A stretch of DNA of 64,000 bases, from NCBI GenBank assembly GCA_002049455.2, contig KV919018.1, forward strand, positions 1-64,000, given 5' to 3'. Of this stretch, positions 55,550 through 64,000 are shown piece after piece. Below the pieces are notes generated by a model that searched no databases, was not told the DNA's origin, and saw only the letters and a program-made list of their open reading frames with translations. Position 1 is the first letter of the stretch, and every line of letters begins with the position of its first letter. A program made the translations under genes and the position numbers. The DNA is from Porphyra umbilicalis. Its lineage: Eukaryota; Rhodophyta; Bangiophyceae; Bangiales; Bangiaceae.

Positions 55550-56574
55550 GGTCGACCGCTACACCCCGCCGCCCGGTCCGGTCGGCCGCTACACCCCGCC
55601 GCCGCGCGACGTCGGCCGCTACACCCCGCCGCCGCGCGACGTTGGCCGCTACACCCCGCCGCCGCGCGACGGGGCGGGCGCGGCGGCGGCGGCGGCGGCG
55701 GGCAGCAGACGACACGCGGGCGGGGGCATGACGGGGGTGGGGGGTGGGGGGGCGCCCGGCGCACCCACCTATGCGGCGTGGAAGCTGCCCGCCCTCGGCG
55801 CGCCCGGCCGCCTCCCGGTGTTTGGCGGCTCGCTGCTGCCGCCGCCGCCGCCGCCGCCGCCACCGCCGCCGCTGCCACTGCCGCGCCCGCCGTCGGCAAC
55901 GCCGCCGCTGCCGTCGCCGTCCCCCTCGGCGGGCGGCGGCGCGTCGCCGGTGCCCCTCCGCGGCTCCCCGCTGCCACGGGGCGTCGGCGCGCGGGCGGCG
56001 CGGCACTCTGTGTCGCCGTCGGCCGCCGCCGCCACCGCCGCCGCCGCCACCGCCGCGGCGGCGGCGGGGGCGGGGGCGCTCCCCGACGCGCCGGCGCACT
56101 ACCCCCCCCCCCGCCCACGTGGCCGCCCGCCGATGTCGCCGGCTTCAACGGCCTCCTGCGGCGGTTTGGCAACAATTGGCGGAGCATCTTTGCGCACATG
56201 CCGGGCAAGCTGCTCCCGTCAGAGGTGCGGCGGCACACGCTCGCGCACTTTGAGGCGCCGCCGTGGGGGGGGGAGGGGGGAGCGGGGGGGGGGGGGGGCA
56301 CGTGCCCCTGCCCCCGCTGGTGCAGCCGCCACGCTGGGGCGCCCCCGCCGCCCCGCCGGGCGGGCGCCGCGTGCCGCCGCTGCGGCCGCCGGCAGGGTGG
56401 GTGCCCGCGCCGCCGGGGGGGGGCTCCGCGGGGGCGCCGTCGGTCTGGGGCGCGCCGCCGCCGCGGGGCTGGGGCGCGGCCGCCCCAGGGGGGTACGACG
56501 ACGGTCCGCTGCCGCGGGGCTGGGGCGCGCCGCCGCCGCCGGGGGGGCAGGGCGCGCCGCCGTCGCCCTTCTAG
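48172..56574 (+). CDS. NCoR/Snt1/POWERDRESS-like SANT-domain corepressor, giant Ala/Pro-rich protein
   Basis: Three SANT-like modules identify it. SANT1 at 53710-53975 reads AAVIPPLDPPGVVRFAGGG, then GLWTPDEQRTFLTAFVAVGK then DWGKVAAALPHKS and DVAAHYYAVKL. The IPP...V-F...G...DP lead-in before the WT is the hallmark of the NCoR/SMRT/Snt1 first SANT. SANT2 is at 54269-54520 (PWSDAQLVQLVHGLAR, SPWAPIAAAVGG, TPAACWHAYRRLRGVLHLDA). A third lies at 56120-56255 (WPPADVAGFNGLLRRFGNNW then RSIFAHMPGKLLP). Upstream, 51595-51730 encodes a probable coiled coil (AQREKLRVLHLLDEADARIA). The C-terminus has WGAPPPRGWGA repeats, stop at 56572-56574. About 2,800 residues if single. Homologues recruit histone deacetylases in the nucleus. 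The frame changes at least seven times, each beside a G or C run, so no continuous ORF exists as written. The ATG at 48172 is a guess, and two genes are possible. Confidence 0.6.
48388..48475 (+). repeat. 18-bp tandem repeat encoding PAATPV
   Basis: Four to five copies of CCCGGCGGCTACCCCTGT, the last with substitutions; in frame within the Pro/Ala-rich N-terminal part of the SANT gene. Confidence 0.85.
49905..49976 (+). repeat. CCGCTG hexanucleotide microsatellite
   Basis: About ten tandem units of GCCGCT/CCGCTG, preceded by a GGC repeat at 49862-49880. Confidence 0.88.
51785..51862 (+). repeat. CCG microsatellite encoding a polyproline run
   Basis: About 24 tandem CCG/CCC triplets in the SANT gene; a similar run lies at 54730-54800. 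Confidence 0.85.
55553..55672 (+). repeat. 30-bp tandem repeat encoding GRYTPPPRDV
   Basis: Four copies of CGCTACACCCCGCCGCCG plus a variable 12 bp; in frame with the SANT gene. Confidence 0.88.
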
Positions 56575-57597
56575 GCGCGGTAGGGGGTTGGTCTGCGTCG
56601 GGTTGGTTTCCATTTTTTTTTTTTATGTGGGTGGCTGTCGCGCCGTTTGTAGGGCAAGGCCCCGACGGTTGGCGTTTGATGTCGTGCGCGCGCGTTTTTC
56701 CGTCAGCCGACGCACGAGCGGTTGCTGGTGTGTCTTGGTGTGTGCGTGGGTCGAGGGTGGGTGACCCCCACTGGTGACGCTGCCTGTAGGGGATGCGGTG
56801 GCAGCGACCTGTCGGCTTGGGCACGATTAAAGAAGTGTAACATGCGACACAATGGTGGCACTGAAACACACACACTCGCGTGGTCACGTGCGGTGCAGCT
56901 GTGCCCTCAAAACCTGACACGCCTGCACTGGCACATCCGTTTGCAAGTCGGCCTCTGCGCCCTCCACGAGGCCGTCCTCAGTGTGTGGGAGAACAGCTCG
57001 ACACACAGAGCAATGGGTGTGTGTGCGCGCGCCGCCGCTGCCGCTTCGCCGCGAGACAACAGGACGCACCTTGTCTCTCCGTGGCTGCGTCACCCCCCAC
57101 GGATCGGCCGGGCGCCGTCCCGATATCGGCCAGACGACGCAGCCGTGACCGGACCAGAGGCCTCGTGCTCAGCGCACAACAGAACGTGGGCGCGCACGAT
57201 GGGTGCCCGTACTTGTGCGCTTCCAAGACGCGCCGTCGCGTGCCGTCGTGCGCTCGGCTGCATGCATTGGACGCCCACACGCGCGGCATGGGCGCTTCAT
57301 CCAGAGCCGGCGGGAGCCGGCTGGGGAAGAGCCCAGCGACGCTTTCAGGTGGTTGTGTACGGGTGCTGATTGGCCGATCGGTGGATTAAAAAGTTCCGCG
57401 GACCCCAGAATCGTTGGTGATTGGCAGACGTGGGACCTGGTTCCCACATGACTGAAGCCCACAGGGAGAAGCGCAACGGGGCTGCCGCTTGGCAGAGCGA
57501 CGTGCGCTATTTTCAAAGGCCGCGGTAGAGGCATAGGGGGCATGTCACTGCAACCGGGGAAAGGGCTGCCGGGGGGCCGGCTCGGCAAATGACTTAC
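56575..57597. other. 3' flank of the SANT gene and intergenic sequence
   Basis: Directly after the stop is a T10 run (56612-56622) and, at 56826-56831, ATTAAA, a possible polyadenylation signal. No ORF between here and 57597 has coding character. Confidence 0.4.
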
Positions 57598-57903
57598 GTG
57601 GGCCATTTTGAAACGCTCGTCGTGTCGGTCCACGCCAACCACGTCATGGTCAGACCCTACGCCTTGGCGCACTGGCAGTCCATCCGCTGCTGGACCTGGA
57701 CGTGGTCGGGCCTTCGGGCCGGCCGCCACTGGCCAGTCGCCCGCCTGCCTATGCGTGTAGATAAACGGGTCAACTACGACAAGCACCGCCGTCAGGTCCG
57801 ACTCCATCACGGTCGCTCCGGCGCCGCCCTCCTCCCGTGCCGTCGCCATACAGACGTTGCTACTGGAAAAGCTACCATCAAACAAACAAGTGATGAGCGG
57901 CAT
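57598..57903 (-). CDS. Possible exon of an unknown gene
   Basis: Minus strand: ATG at 57901-57903, 102 codons open to a consensus 5' splice site GTAAGT (57592-57597). Reads MPLITCLFDGSFSSSNVC, then TVMESDLTAVLVVVDPFIYT then HRQAGDWPVAAG, ending DERFKMAHV. Composition is protein-like, with G/C-ending codons less extreme than in neighbouring genes. No downstream acceptor or following exon could be assigned, and no domain is recognised. Confidence 0.35.
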
Positions 57904-59087
57904 GATATTTGCCCTTCAGAACTGCGGAGAGGGCAGCCCCATTGAATGTAAGCGGTAGCAGATATTTTCATGCGTGTACGACAGCTGGGGCATCACCATC
58001 AACGAACGGGACTGTGTGCTGCGCGGAGATCGAGGAGTCATCCAATCTGCTGCAGTGCTTTCCAATGGATCAGAGCCGCGGGCGCCACGAGGAACACCAG
58101 TGGCGGTGCATTCAAGCGACTCTTGCTCTTGTGCCATTGCTACTATACAGTCTTTCTTTATTGCCGCGACATCGTCCCTTGAGCAAGGTACCTAGCAATG
58201 GGATAGCAGTGCGGTACAAAAACAGAAACGGGCGACCATCTCGCCACAAGGGGTGCCAAACATTGGAGACAGAGAGCATGTGTTCCTGAGATGTATGGAA
58301 GGTCTCCAGGGTGCGCGCTGCGTACTAGAACAAGGGAGGACAATGACTTGGTGCCAACGGAGCCCGCGTGTGCGAGTCCTCGACAACCCCACCGCAGGCA
58401 GCGAGCGACTGGTTCAATTCAAAGAGCGTTGCCATCAGCCCCGGCGTCTGAAACTGTTGGGGGATGTGATCTGGCCTCTTCACCAGACGGGCCGCAGCGC
58501 GACGGGTCCCACTTCCAATGTGCGGGAGAACGCAGGTCCGTTGGACACGCCCACAGAGGGTGGGGCAGCACCCCCCAGACGGGGGTCCCCCCGTGACGCT
58601 GTGCGCGAGGTCACGGCGGGGTGCGGGCCCGCAGCGTTGCGCCCGGCGTGCGCCCCCTTGTAGGCGCCCCGCCGTCCTCTGAAGCCACGCGAGCAGACAG
58701 TCCGGTGTCATCGCGCCGCGAATCCAACAGTCAGAAAAGGTAGCCCCCACCTTTTTTGCAATGACCCCGACGTTGCCGCCACGGCGTCCAGCGGGGCGCG
58801 ACGCCCGCAAATGAGCGGTGTGACCGCCTCTGTCGAGCGGGCACGTATCGCTCTTGCCACCACACACGCTGGTCCCCTACGACGCGTCGTTTCCACTGGT
58901 GCGTGGCCGCAGGTCGCCTGGCAGGTCGCCTTGTGACGATGCAGCCCTAGCTAGAGCTGGGACTGTTGGCTTCGGCGTTCGCCACAGTTTTCATTTGCGC
59001 GGTGTTGGATTCGTAACGATTAAATACGACGTGCAAGTAGGACAGACGATTGCCATGGATCGCATCCTGCGCTGCGCCACGTATACT
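57904..59087. other. Intergenic region
   Basis: Mixed composition, short ORFs only. A 19-bp stretch GGACAATGACTTGGTGCCA near 58334 nearly matches 39195, suggesting a dispersed repeat. Confidence 0.3.
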
Positions 59088-59316
59088 CGCCAAAGAATGA
59101 TCGGATCTGAGAAACGCTCACAGCAAGTCACAGCAGTTCACAGCTGCTCACAGCACAGAATTTAAAATTGCTGTGATCGCCCTTGCCTCCCACAGAGCCA
59201 TCCAGGAGCCCTCAGCATGGAATTTTATTTCAAAGCACAGTCACAGCACGGTCACAGCATGCTGTAACTTGCCGTGGAACTTGCTCGGATCCGATCATTC
59301 TTTGGCGACGCGCCAT
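59088..59316. mobile_element. MITE with CGCCAAAGAATGATCGGATC ends
   Basis: The left end starts CGCCAAAGAATGATCGGATC at 59088 and is inverted at 59288-59307; the right side continues GACGCGCCATA, as in the related copy at 13.6 kb. The interior has repeated CTCACAG/GTCACAG units on both arms. No coding capacity and no clear target duplication. Confidence 0.75.
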
Positions 59317-59334
59317 ACATACAGTACCGTACTG
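59316..59334. repeat. Short palindrome upstream of the dehydrogenase gene
   Basis: ACAGTAC-CGTACTGT-type inverted repeat, 8-9-bp arms, about 135 bp before the ATG. A protein-binding site is possible but unsupported. Confidence 0.4.
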
Positions 59335-59467
59335 TATCGATCACGCGTGTGTGCGCCCTGCCCTGCCCATCCACAGGCCGCTTCACCGCCGCTCGCCTTG
59401 TCGATACCGTCGGCCTCGTCCCTCGGCCTCCATCCGCACACCCCCCCCCCCCCCCCCCCCCCCGTGG

Positions 59468-60864
59468 ATGATCACCCTCCTCGGCGGCCTTCGCCGCCTC
59501 GGGCCCCTCCGCCTCACCGGCCTCGCGGCCACGGCGGCGGTGACGACCGCGCTGGCGGCGTCGCCGACCACCCGCCGGTCGGCCGCGTCGGCGGCCGTCG
59601 CGGCCGCCCGCGCCGCCCAATTCCTCTTTATCGGCGCCACGCGCTTCACGGCGGCGCCGCACCGCGCCGCGCAACGCCAGTGGGCGGCCGACGGGTCGGC
59701 CGCCGCCCTCGACGGCGCGGCGCTGGGGGGCCAACACTACATCGTCACGGGCGCCAATGCCGGCCTCGGGTTGGAGGTGGCGCGGGGGCTTGCCGCCCGC
59801 GGCGGCACCGTACACCTGCTGTGCCGCTCCGAGGAGCGCGGCCGCGCCGCCGTCGACGCGCTCGTCGCCGACGGCGCCGCGGCGGGGGCGGCCGCGGCGG
59901 ACCTCCGCCGCCGCCTCCGCCTGCACGTCGTCGACGTGTCCTCCCTGGCCGCTGTCGACGCGTTTGCGTCGGGCTATGTGGCCGACGGGACGCCCCTCCA
60001 CGGGCTCGTCAACAATGCGGGCGTCTTGTGCAACGTCGTCACCCCGTCGGCCGACGGCTACGAGGCGGCGTTTGCGACCAACACGCTCGGCACGTACGCG
60101 TTGACGGAGCGGCTGCTGCCGGCGCTGGCCGCCACGCCGGGACCGTCGGTGGTGGTGGTGGTGTCGTCGGCGGGTATGCTCACGTCCGACTTGGTCGTCG
60201 GTGGCCTCGCCGCCGCAGCCACGGTGGTGGACGCGCCGCCTCCGCCGGCCGCGTTGGCGGCGGCCGCGCCGGCGGGCGCGCCCGCCGCCCTCGTGGCGGG
60301 CCAACCCATGGACGGCGCCGCCGCCTACGCGGTGACCAAACGCCAGCAAGTCGCCCTCGTCGAAGCGTGGGCGGCGGCGGCTCCCCCCGGGGTGGCCATC
60401 CACGCGTGCCACCCGGGGTGGGCAGACACTGGCGGCCTCCGCGCGTCCATGCCTGACTTTCACCGCACGTTTGCGTCGCGCCTGCGGACGCCCGCGCAAG
60501 GTGCGGATACGGCCCTGTGGCTGACCGTCGTCGGCACGGCGGTGGCGGGGGGGGGGGCGCCGCCGCGGCCGGGGGGGTGTCCGCCTCCGCCGCCGCGTCT
60601 GGAGGGGGGGACGACGACGGCACGGGCGCTGGGGCGCCGCCGCCCGACCCGTGGGCGGCGGCGCGGCGGCGGCTCGGCAGTGGGGGCTTTTGGTTTGACC
60701 GCGCCCCCGCCGCCAAGCACTTGTGGGTGGGGGGCACCCGCTACGAGGCGGCGGCGCCGGCGGCGCTCGCCGCCGAACTGCACGCCATTGTCGAGGGGGG
60801 GGGAAGGGGCACTGAGGGGCGTGTGGGGGGGGGGGGGGGGCGAGGGGCGGCCGCCAGATTGTGA
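59468..60864 (+). CDS. DHRS12-like short-chain dehydrogenase/reductase
   Basis: ATG at 59468 right after a C run. Residues 1-60 form an Ala-rich N-terminal region ending FLFIGATRFTAAP, as in DHRS12 proteins. The SDR Rossmann motif is YIVTGANAGLGLEVARGLAA (91-110), followed by GGTVHLLCR, DVSSL, the NNAG motif (182-185), NTLGTY, SSAGML and the catalytic YAVTK (Tyr287, Lys291). Then HPGWADTGGLRASMPDFH (315-332) and TPAQGADTALWL, features shared with DHRS12 rather than classical SDRs. The first frame loses homology at a G12 run (about 60547-60560); the C-terminus (GGFWFDRAPAAKHLWVGGTR then LAAELHAIVEG) continues in another frame to the stop at 60862-60864. A one-base homopolymer error or frameshift is therefore needed. 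NAD(P)-dependent oxidoreductase; substrate unknown. No intron is needed. Confidence 0.8.
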
Positions 60865-63800
60865 AACGATGCGGCCCGCACCGCCGCGGGTCGGCGCGGG
60901 CGGGGCGGCCGCACACAGCGGCGGGTGCACCCTGTCGGCGTGGAGCGCGGTGGGGACGCTTGCAGGCGGCCGACGCGCTGCGTGCCCTCACCAACAAAAC
61001 AATGAAAGCAGAGACCCGGGCCGTGTGGGTGGGTGGCGCGCCGCGCGCGCGCGCGCGACGCGCGCCGCCGCCGCCCGTCCTAAGCGGGTGGCAAGTACGC
61101 GGGTGGCGGTGGCGCCGTCGGCCACGGGCACCGGCCGCCGTCGCGCGCCGCTGCCGGCGCGCGATCGCCATGGTGCGAGGGGCGGCGGGCGACAAACCGT
61201 CCGCCGCAGCTGCGTGCCACTGCAGTGGCAGCGGCAGCCGCGCCCGTGGCCCGCGGGGCAGCAGACTGTGGCCGGCGGCGCGCGCGGCGACGCCTGCGGC
61301 GCTACAACCGCCCCCCCCCCCTGGTCGCAGCTGCGGCCGCCGCCACATGGCGCCACGCCGTAACCGCCGTCGATTGTGTCTGTGCGCCGCCGCCCGCGGT
61401 GGGGCGCGTCCTCCGCGTCACCGCAGAGCGCCGCCACGGCTCGCCGTCATCCCCGCCCCTACCGCGTCCACGAGTCTCAGTGTGTTTTGGTGTGTTTTTT
61501 TTGCCAGTCACTGCGCGCCTATGCCCGTGGTGGGGCGTGCCGCTTGCGCGTTCATGGTCCATAGTGGAGCGCGCCGCCCGCGCCTTCTTGGCGCGCCCCA
61601 GGGCGCGCCTGCCCCCTCCGCTCCGGCCGTATCCGCCGACAGCGACCACGTCTTCTTTTTTTGTTTCCACCACCGACACACCAGCAGCAGCCCCACAGCC
61701 GCCTGAGTGCACCGCCGTAGGAGATATGGTAAGGAGACCCGCGATAGGCAGTGGGCGGCGCCTGCACCGGCGTGCGACCCCGACGACATCGCCGCCACTA
61801 CCGGCGGCGAGCACCGGCGGGTGCGACGTCGGCGGACCACAGGCGCTGCTAGTGGCCGACCCGGTAGGCCGCTCTCTCCGCCTCTAGTCCTGTGCTGGAT
61901 CGACTACCTGCCATGGCTCGTCGTGACCGTCACCACCAAAGCGACGCGCCGCGTCTGGTGCCCCTACGCACCAGCGTCTGCCCCCCTACATGGGGCATCG
62001 CGCCACCCACAACGTCATTCACCGCGCTTGCGAGACTCACCGAGTGACGCCGCCACTTAGCAGCTTTCTGGGCGTGCCGGCCGCCGGCGGGGGCACCCGC
62101 GCAAGCGCCGATGGGGCGCTTCGCGGCACAGCGCCGGGTCTCCCCAGGTCCTTTCCCACCCACCCCGGACGAAGACCCGCCAGGTTTACCCTCCAGCCCG
62201 ACGCGTGGTGCGCGCGCAGGTCCCTTGCTGGAGACGGAGTAGCCGCCGTGGCGCGGGCGGCTCACCTAACGATACCACCGAAGCAGCTTCTTCGCGGCAC
62301 CGCCCCTGCAAAGGTGCTGTTGCGCCATTGCCGGGCCCCCCCCACACGGGCGGACCATACACTTCCAGCGTGGCCCCGCCACGCCCAGAGGGCGGTGGGT
62401 TGGGTGTCCGCGGCGGCGGTCGCGGCAACTGTCGGTGCCTAGTCCCTCGATCCTCTACCAGCGCCGTTGCCGACGCCAGGCGGGTAGTGGCCCCGGCTGC
62501 ACCCAACCAGCTAGCCGTTTATGCAGCGCCGAGCGGCAACCCGGCGGAGGGAGCCTGTCGGCTGACGGCGGCTCGCGGTGGGAGGGGGTGGGGAACAAGG
62601 GGATGACGGCGACACGCTTGTCACGTGCTGCCCTCGCTCTCGGCTCCCGACCGCGGGCTGTGGGCGGTGGACGCGGTCGGCGGACCAGTCGGTTGCAGGG
62701 AGGCAAAGGACCTCGCTGCGGTGCGCTACTCGGCGGGGGGGGCGCGCCGAGTCGCGCGGCTGCCTCTGTTGACACTTGTCGCGTTGACGCCGGGCGCCGC
62801 CCCATTCGTCCGGTCGCGCCTGGTAGCAAAGGACGAGGCCCTCGTCCCGTGTCAGCACCACCGTCGCGTCCGCGCGTGGGCGCGACGTGGCAGCGTCGTG
62901 GCCCCGTCCTCGACTTGCTTGTTTGAGATAGGCCGCGGGCCTTGCCCGAGGGTGTGGGCCTGTTCATTGTCGCTGGCTGGCTGGGGTGCCATGGACATTC
63001 GGGGGCCATTGGTCATAGAAGGGCGGTACTATGACACCCCGTCGCTCCCAAACGTACAGTACCCGCCCTGCGGTCGTATGGCATGCGAAGCAGGCCGGGT
63101 GACAACGGTTCGGGCGGGAGTGGAGGGCATACGCAGAAATACGAGATGTACCAGGGGGGGGTGGGTCAGTGGGGGGGAGGAGGACCAACTTCGACATGAC
63201 AAAAACATACCCGTGAAAGCGCACTGCGTTGTCTGAGTTACTGCAACACCCACCCCTGCGACCCGGCGTGTATGGAGGGGGAGCAGCCGTGCCAGTGTGG
63301 CCACGGTAGCGAAGCGGGGGCCCACCCGAGCGTCGAAGTAGCCATGTGGGCGGGGAGTTCTGGCGGGGGGGGCAGCAAAGATCAAGACGGATGGCGCCGC
63401 GGCATTTCTCTGATGCACCCACCCTCTCGGGACGCGCAGTGCGAACGCAGATCACGGTGCCATACTCGGGACCGAAACGGGCACTGTTGTAGCCACGACG
63501 GCGGAGCGCGTGGCCGCCCTAGATGGTACTACGACCGGTGTGGAAGGCGTGGGGGGGGAGGGTAGGGGTGCGTACCGAGCGGAGGTGCGCCCACCGTCGA
63601 CGACGGAGGCATCCCCCTTGGGTTTGGCGGCCGACGCTTGCGACAGGGTGCGGCTTCCAGGGCGGGTGGCGACAGGAGCCGCCAGCTGGGCCCGGCGGCC
63701 CGGCGTGCCAAGGGGCCGGGCCGTTGTTCGGGAAAAGGCGCACGGCTGTTGGCTCTGGGCGGGCATCCAGTGGGGGTCGATGGGCCCGCGAGACTCGTCG

Positions 63801-64000
63801 AGATCCTCGAGCAGTCACGCCAGCTGATTGGGCCGAGGGGCCGACTCTGTCCGCCCGTTCCGCTGTGCGCGTGGCAAGCACAAGTTCCACGAGGTGCAAG
63901 GTCCTGCTTGAGCGACTCGGCGAAGGGGGGGCTTGTGGCGACCAGCCGCGTGCTGCCATCGTGCGCCGCCTTGCTGTGAGGGGGTGACTGTCTGCCGAGT
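60865..64000. other. No supported gene to the right edge
   Basis: GC-rich with many overlapping short ORFs on both strands (longest about 280 codons). None shows a domain, a consistent codon bias or a clear start. Poly-C at 61308-61320 and several G runs occur. Short stretches such as MLAAGSGGDVVGVARRC (minus, near 61800) were considered but not supported. Confidence 0.4.

Noticed and set aside
51417-56777. Single ORF of 1,786 codons on plus
   Set aside because: It spans coding and out-of-frame stretches; at ~80% GC stop codons are rare in any frame. Domain evidence shows the real gene uses several frames, so the long ORF as such is not a protein.
62435-63987. Several 100-200-codon ORFs near the right edge
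   Set aside because: Mutually overlapping on both strands, Arg/Gly/Pro-rich, no start context or domain.
1-64000. tRNA or rRNA genes
   Set aside because: I scanned by eye for T-loop-like GGTTCRA motifs and rRNA-like cores; occasional matches (for example near 58410) lacked a matching acceptor stem.
1-64000. Retroelements or virus-derived elements
   Set aside because: No reverse transcriptase, integrase, capsid-like or polymerase motif and no long terminal repeats were recognised.

Overview
The window is nuclear DNA from a very GC-rich eukaryote. Genes are mostly intron-poor with an extreme G/C bias at third codon positions, there are long G or C homopolymers, and proteins are full of Ala, Pro and Gly runs. 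The recognisable families are eukaryotic: mitochondrial carrier, DHRS12-type SDR, NCoR/Snt1-type SANT corepressor, and PIF/Harbinger and Plavaka/KDZ-type DNA transposons. A vanadium-haloperoxidase-like protein is also present. A bangiophyte red alga (Porphyra/Pyropia type) fits well; this is inference from composition and gene content, not proof.

Layout. 1-0.9 kb: 5' part of a haloperoxidase-like gene on the minus strand. 2.2-3.4 kb: decayed SLC25 carrier, minus. 3.9-5.6 kb: secreted Ala/Lys/His-rich protein, minus, with a 32-bp perfect palindrome just beyond its stop. 7.9-12.8 kb: one minus-strand membrane-protein gene split by two ~1.3-kb inverted-repeat elements. 13.6-20.6 kb: repeat-rich, with a 0.96-kb Harbinger-like element carrying a SAP-domain ORF and an acidic-tailed unknown protein. 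20.7-21.8 kb: broken Upf1-like SF1 helicase, minus. 21.9-32.5 kb: a 10.6-kb DNA transposon with 26-bp terminal inverted repeats, subterminal TGCGAAC motifs, three large ORFs (zinc-ribbon/repeat protein, Myb-like protein, PIF/Harbinger DDE transposase) and an extraordinary density of the octamer GCGGCCGC. 33.8-37.2 kb: an unknown long gene on minus with several in-frame stops. 42.3-46.0 kb: Plavaka/KDZ-like transposase with clear introns, plus. 48.2-56.6 kb: a giant SANT-domain corepressor-like gene, plus. 59.1-59.3 kb: a MITE. 59.5-60.9 kb: DHRS12-like dehydrogenase, plus. 60.9-64 kb: no gene I can support.

Two patterns recur. First, coding frames change at long G/C (or T) homopolymers in several genes (SANT gene, DHRS12, carrier, secreted protein), so many apparent frameshifts are probably homopolymer-length errors or natural slippage. 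Second, several long ORFs continue in the same frame past one or a few isolated stop codons; all six are TGA or TAG, each reachable from CGA or CAG by one C-to-T change.

The most unusual object is the 10.6-kb transposon. It looks nearly intact and recent, its transposase carries a ~760-residue tail of 33-residue repeats, and GCGGCCGC recurs in both coding and non-coding parts and on both strands.
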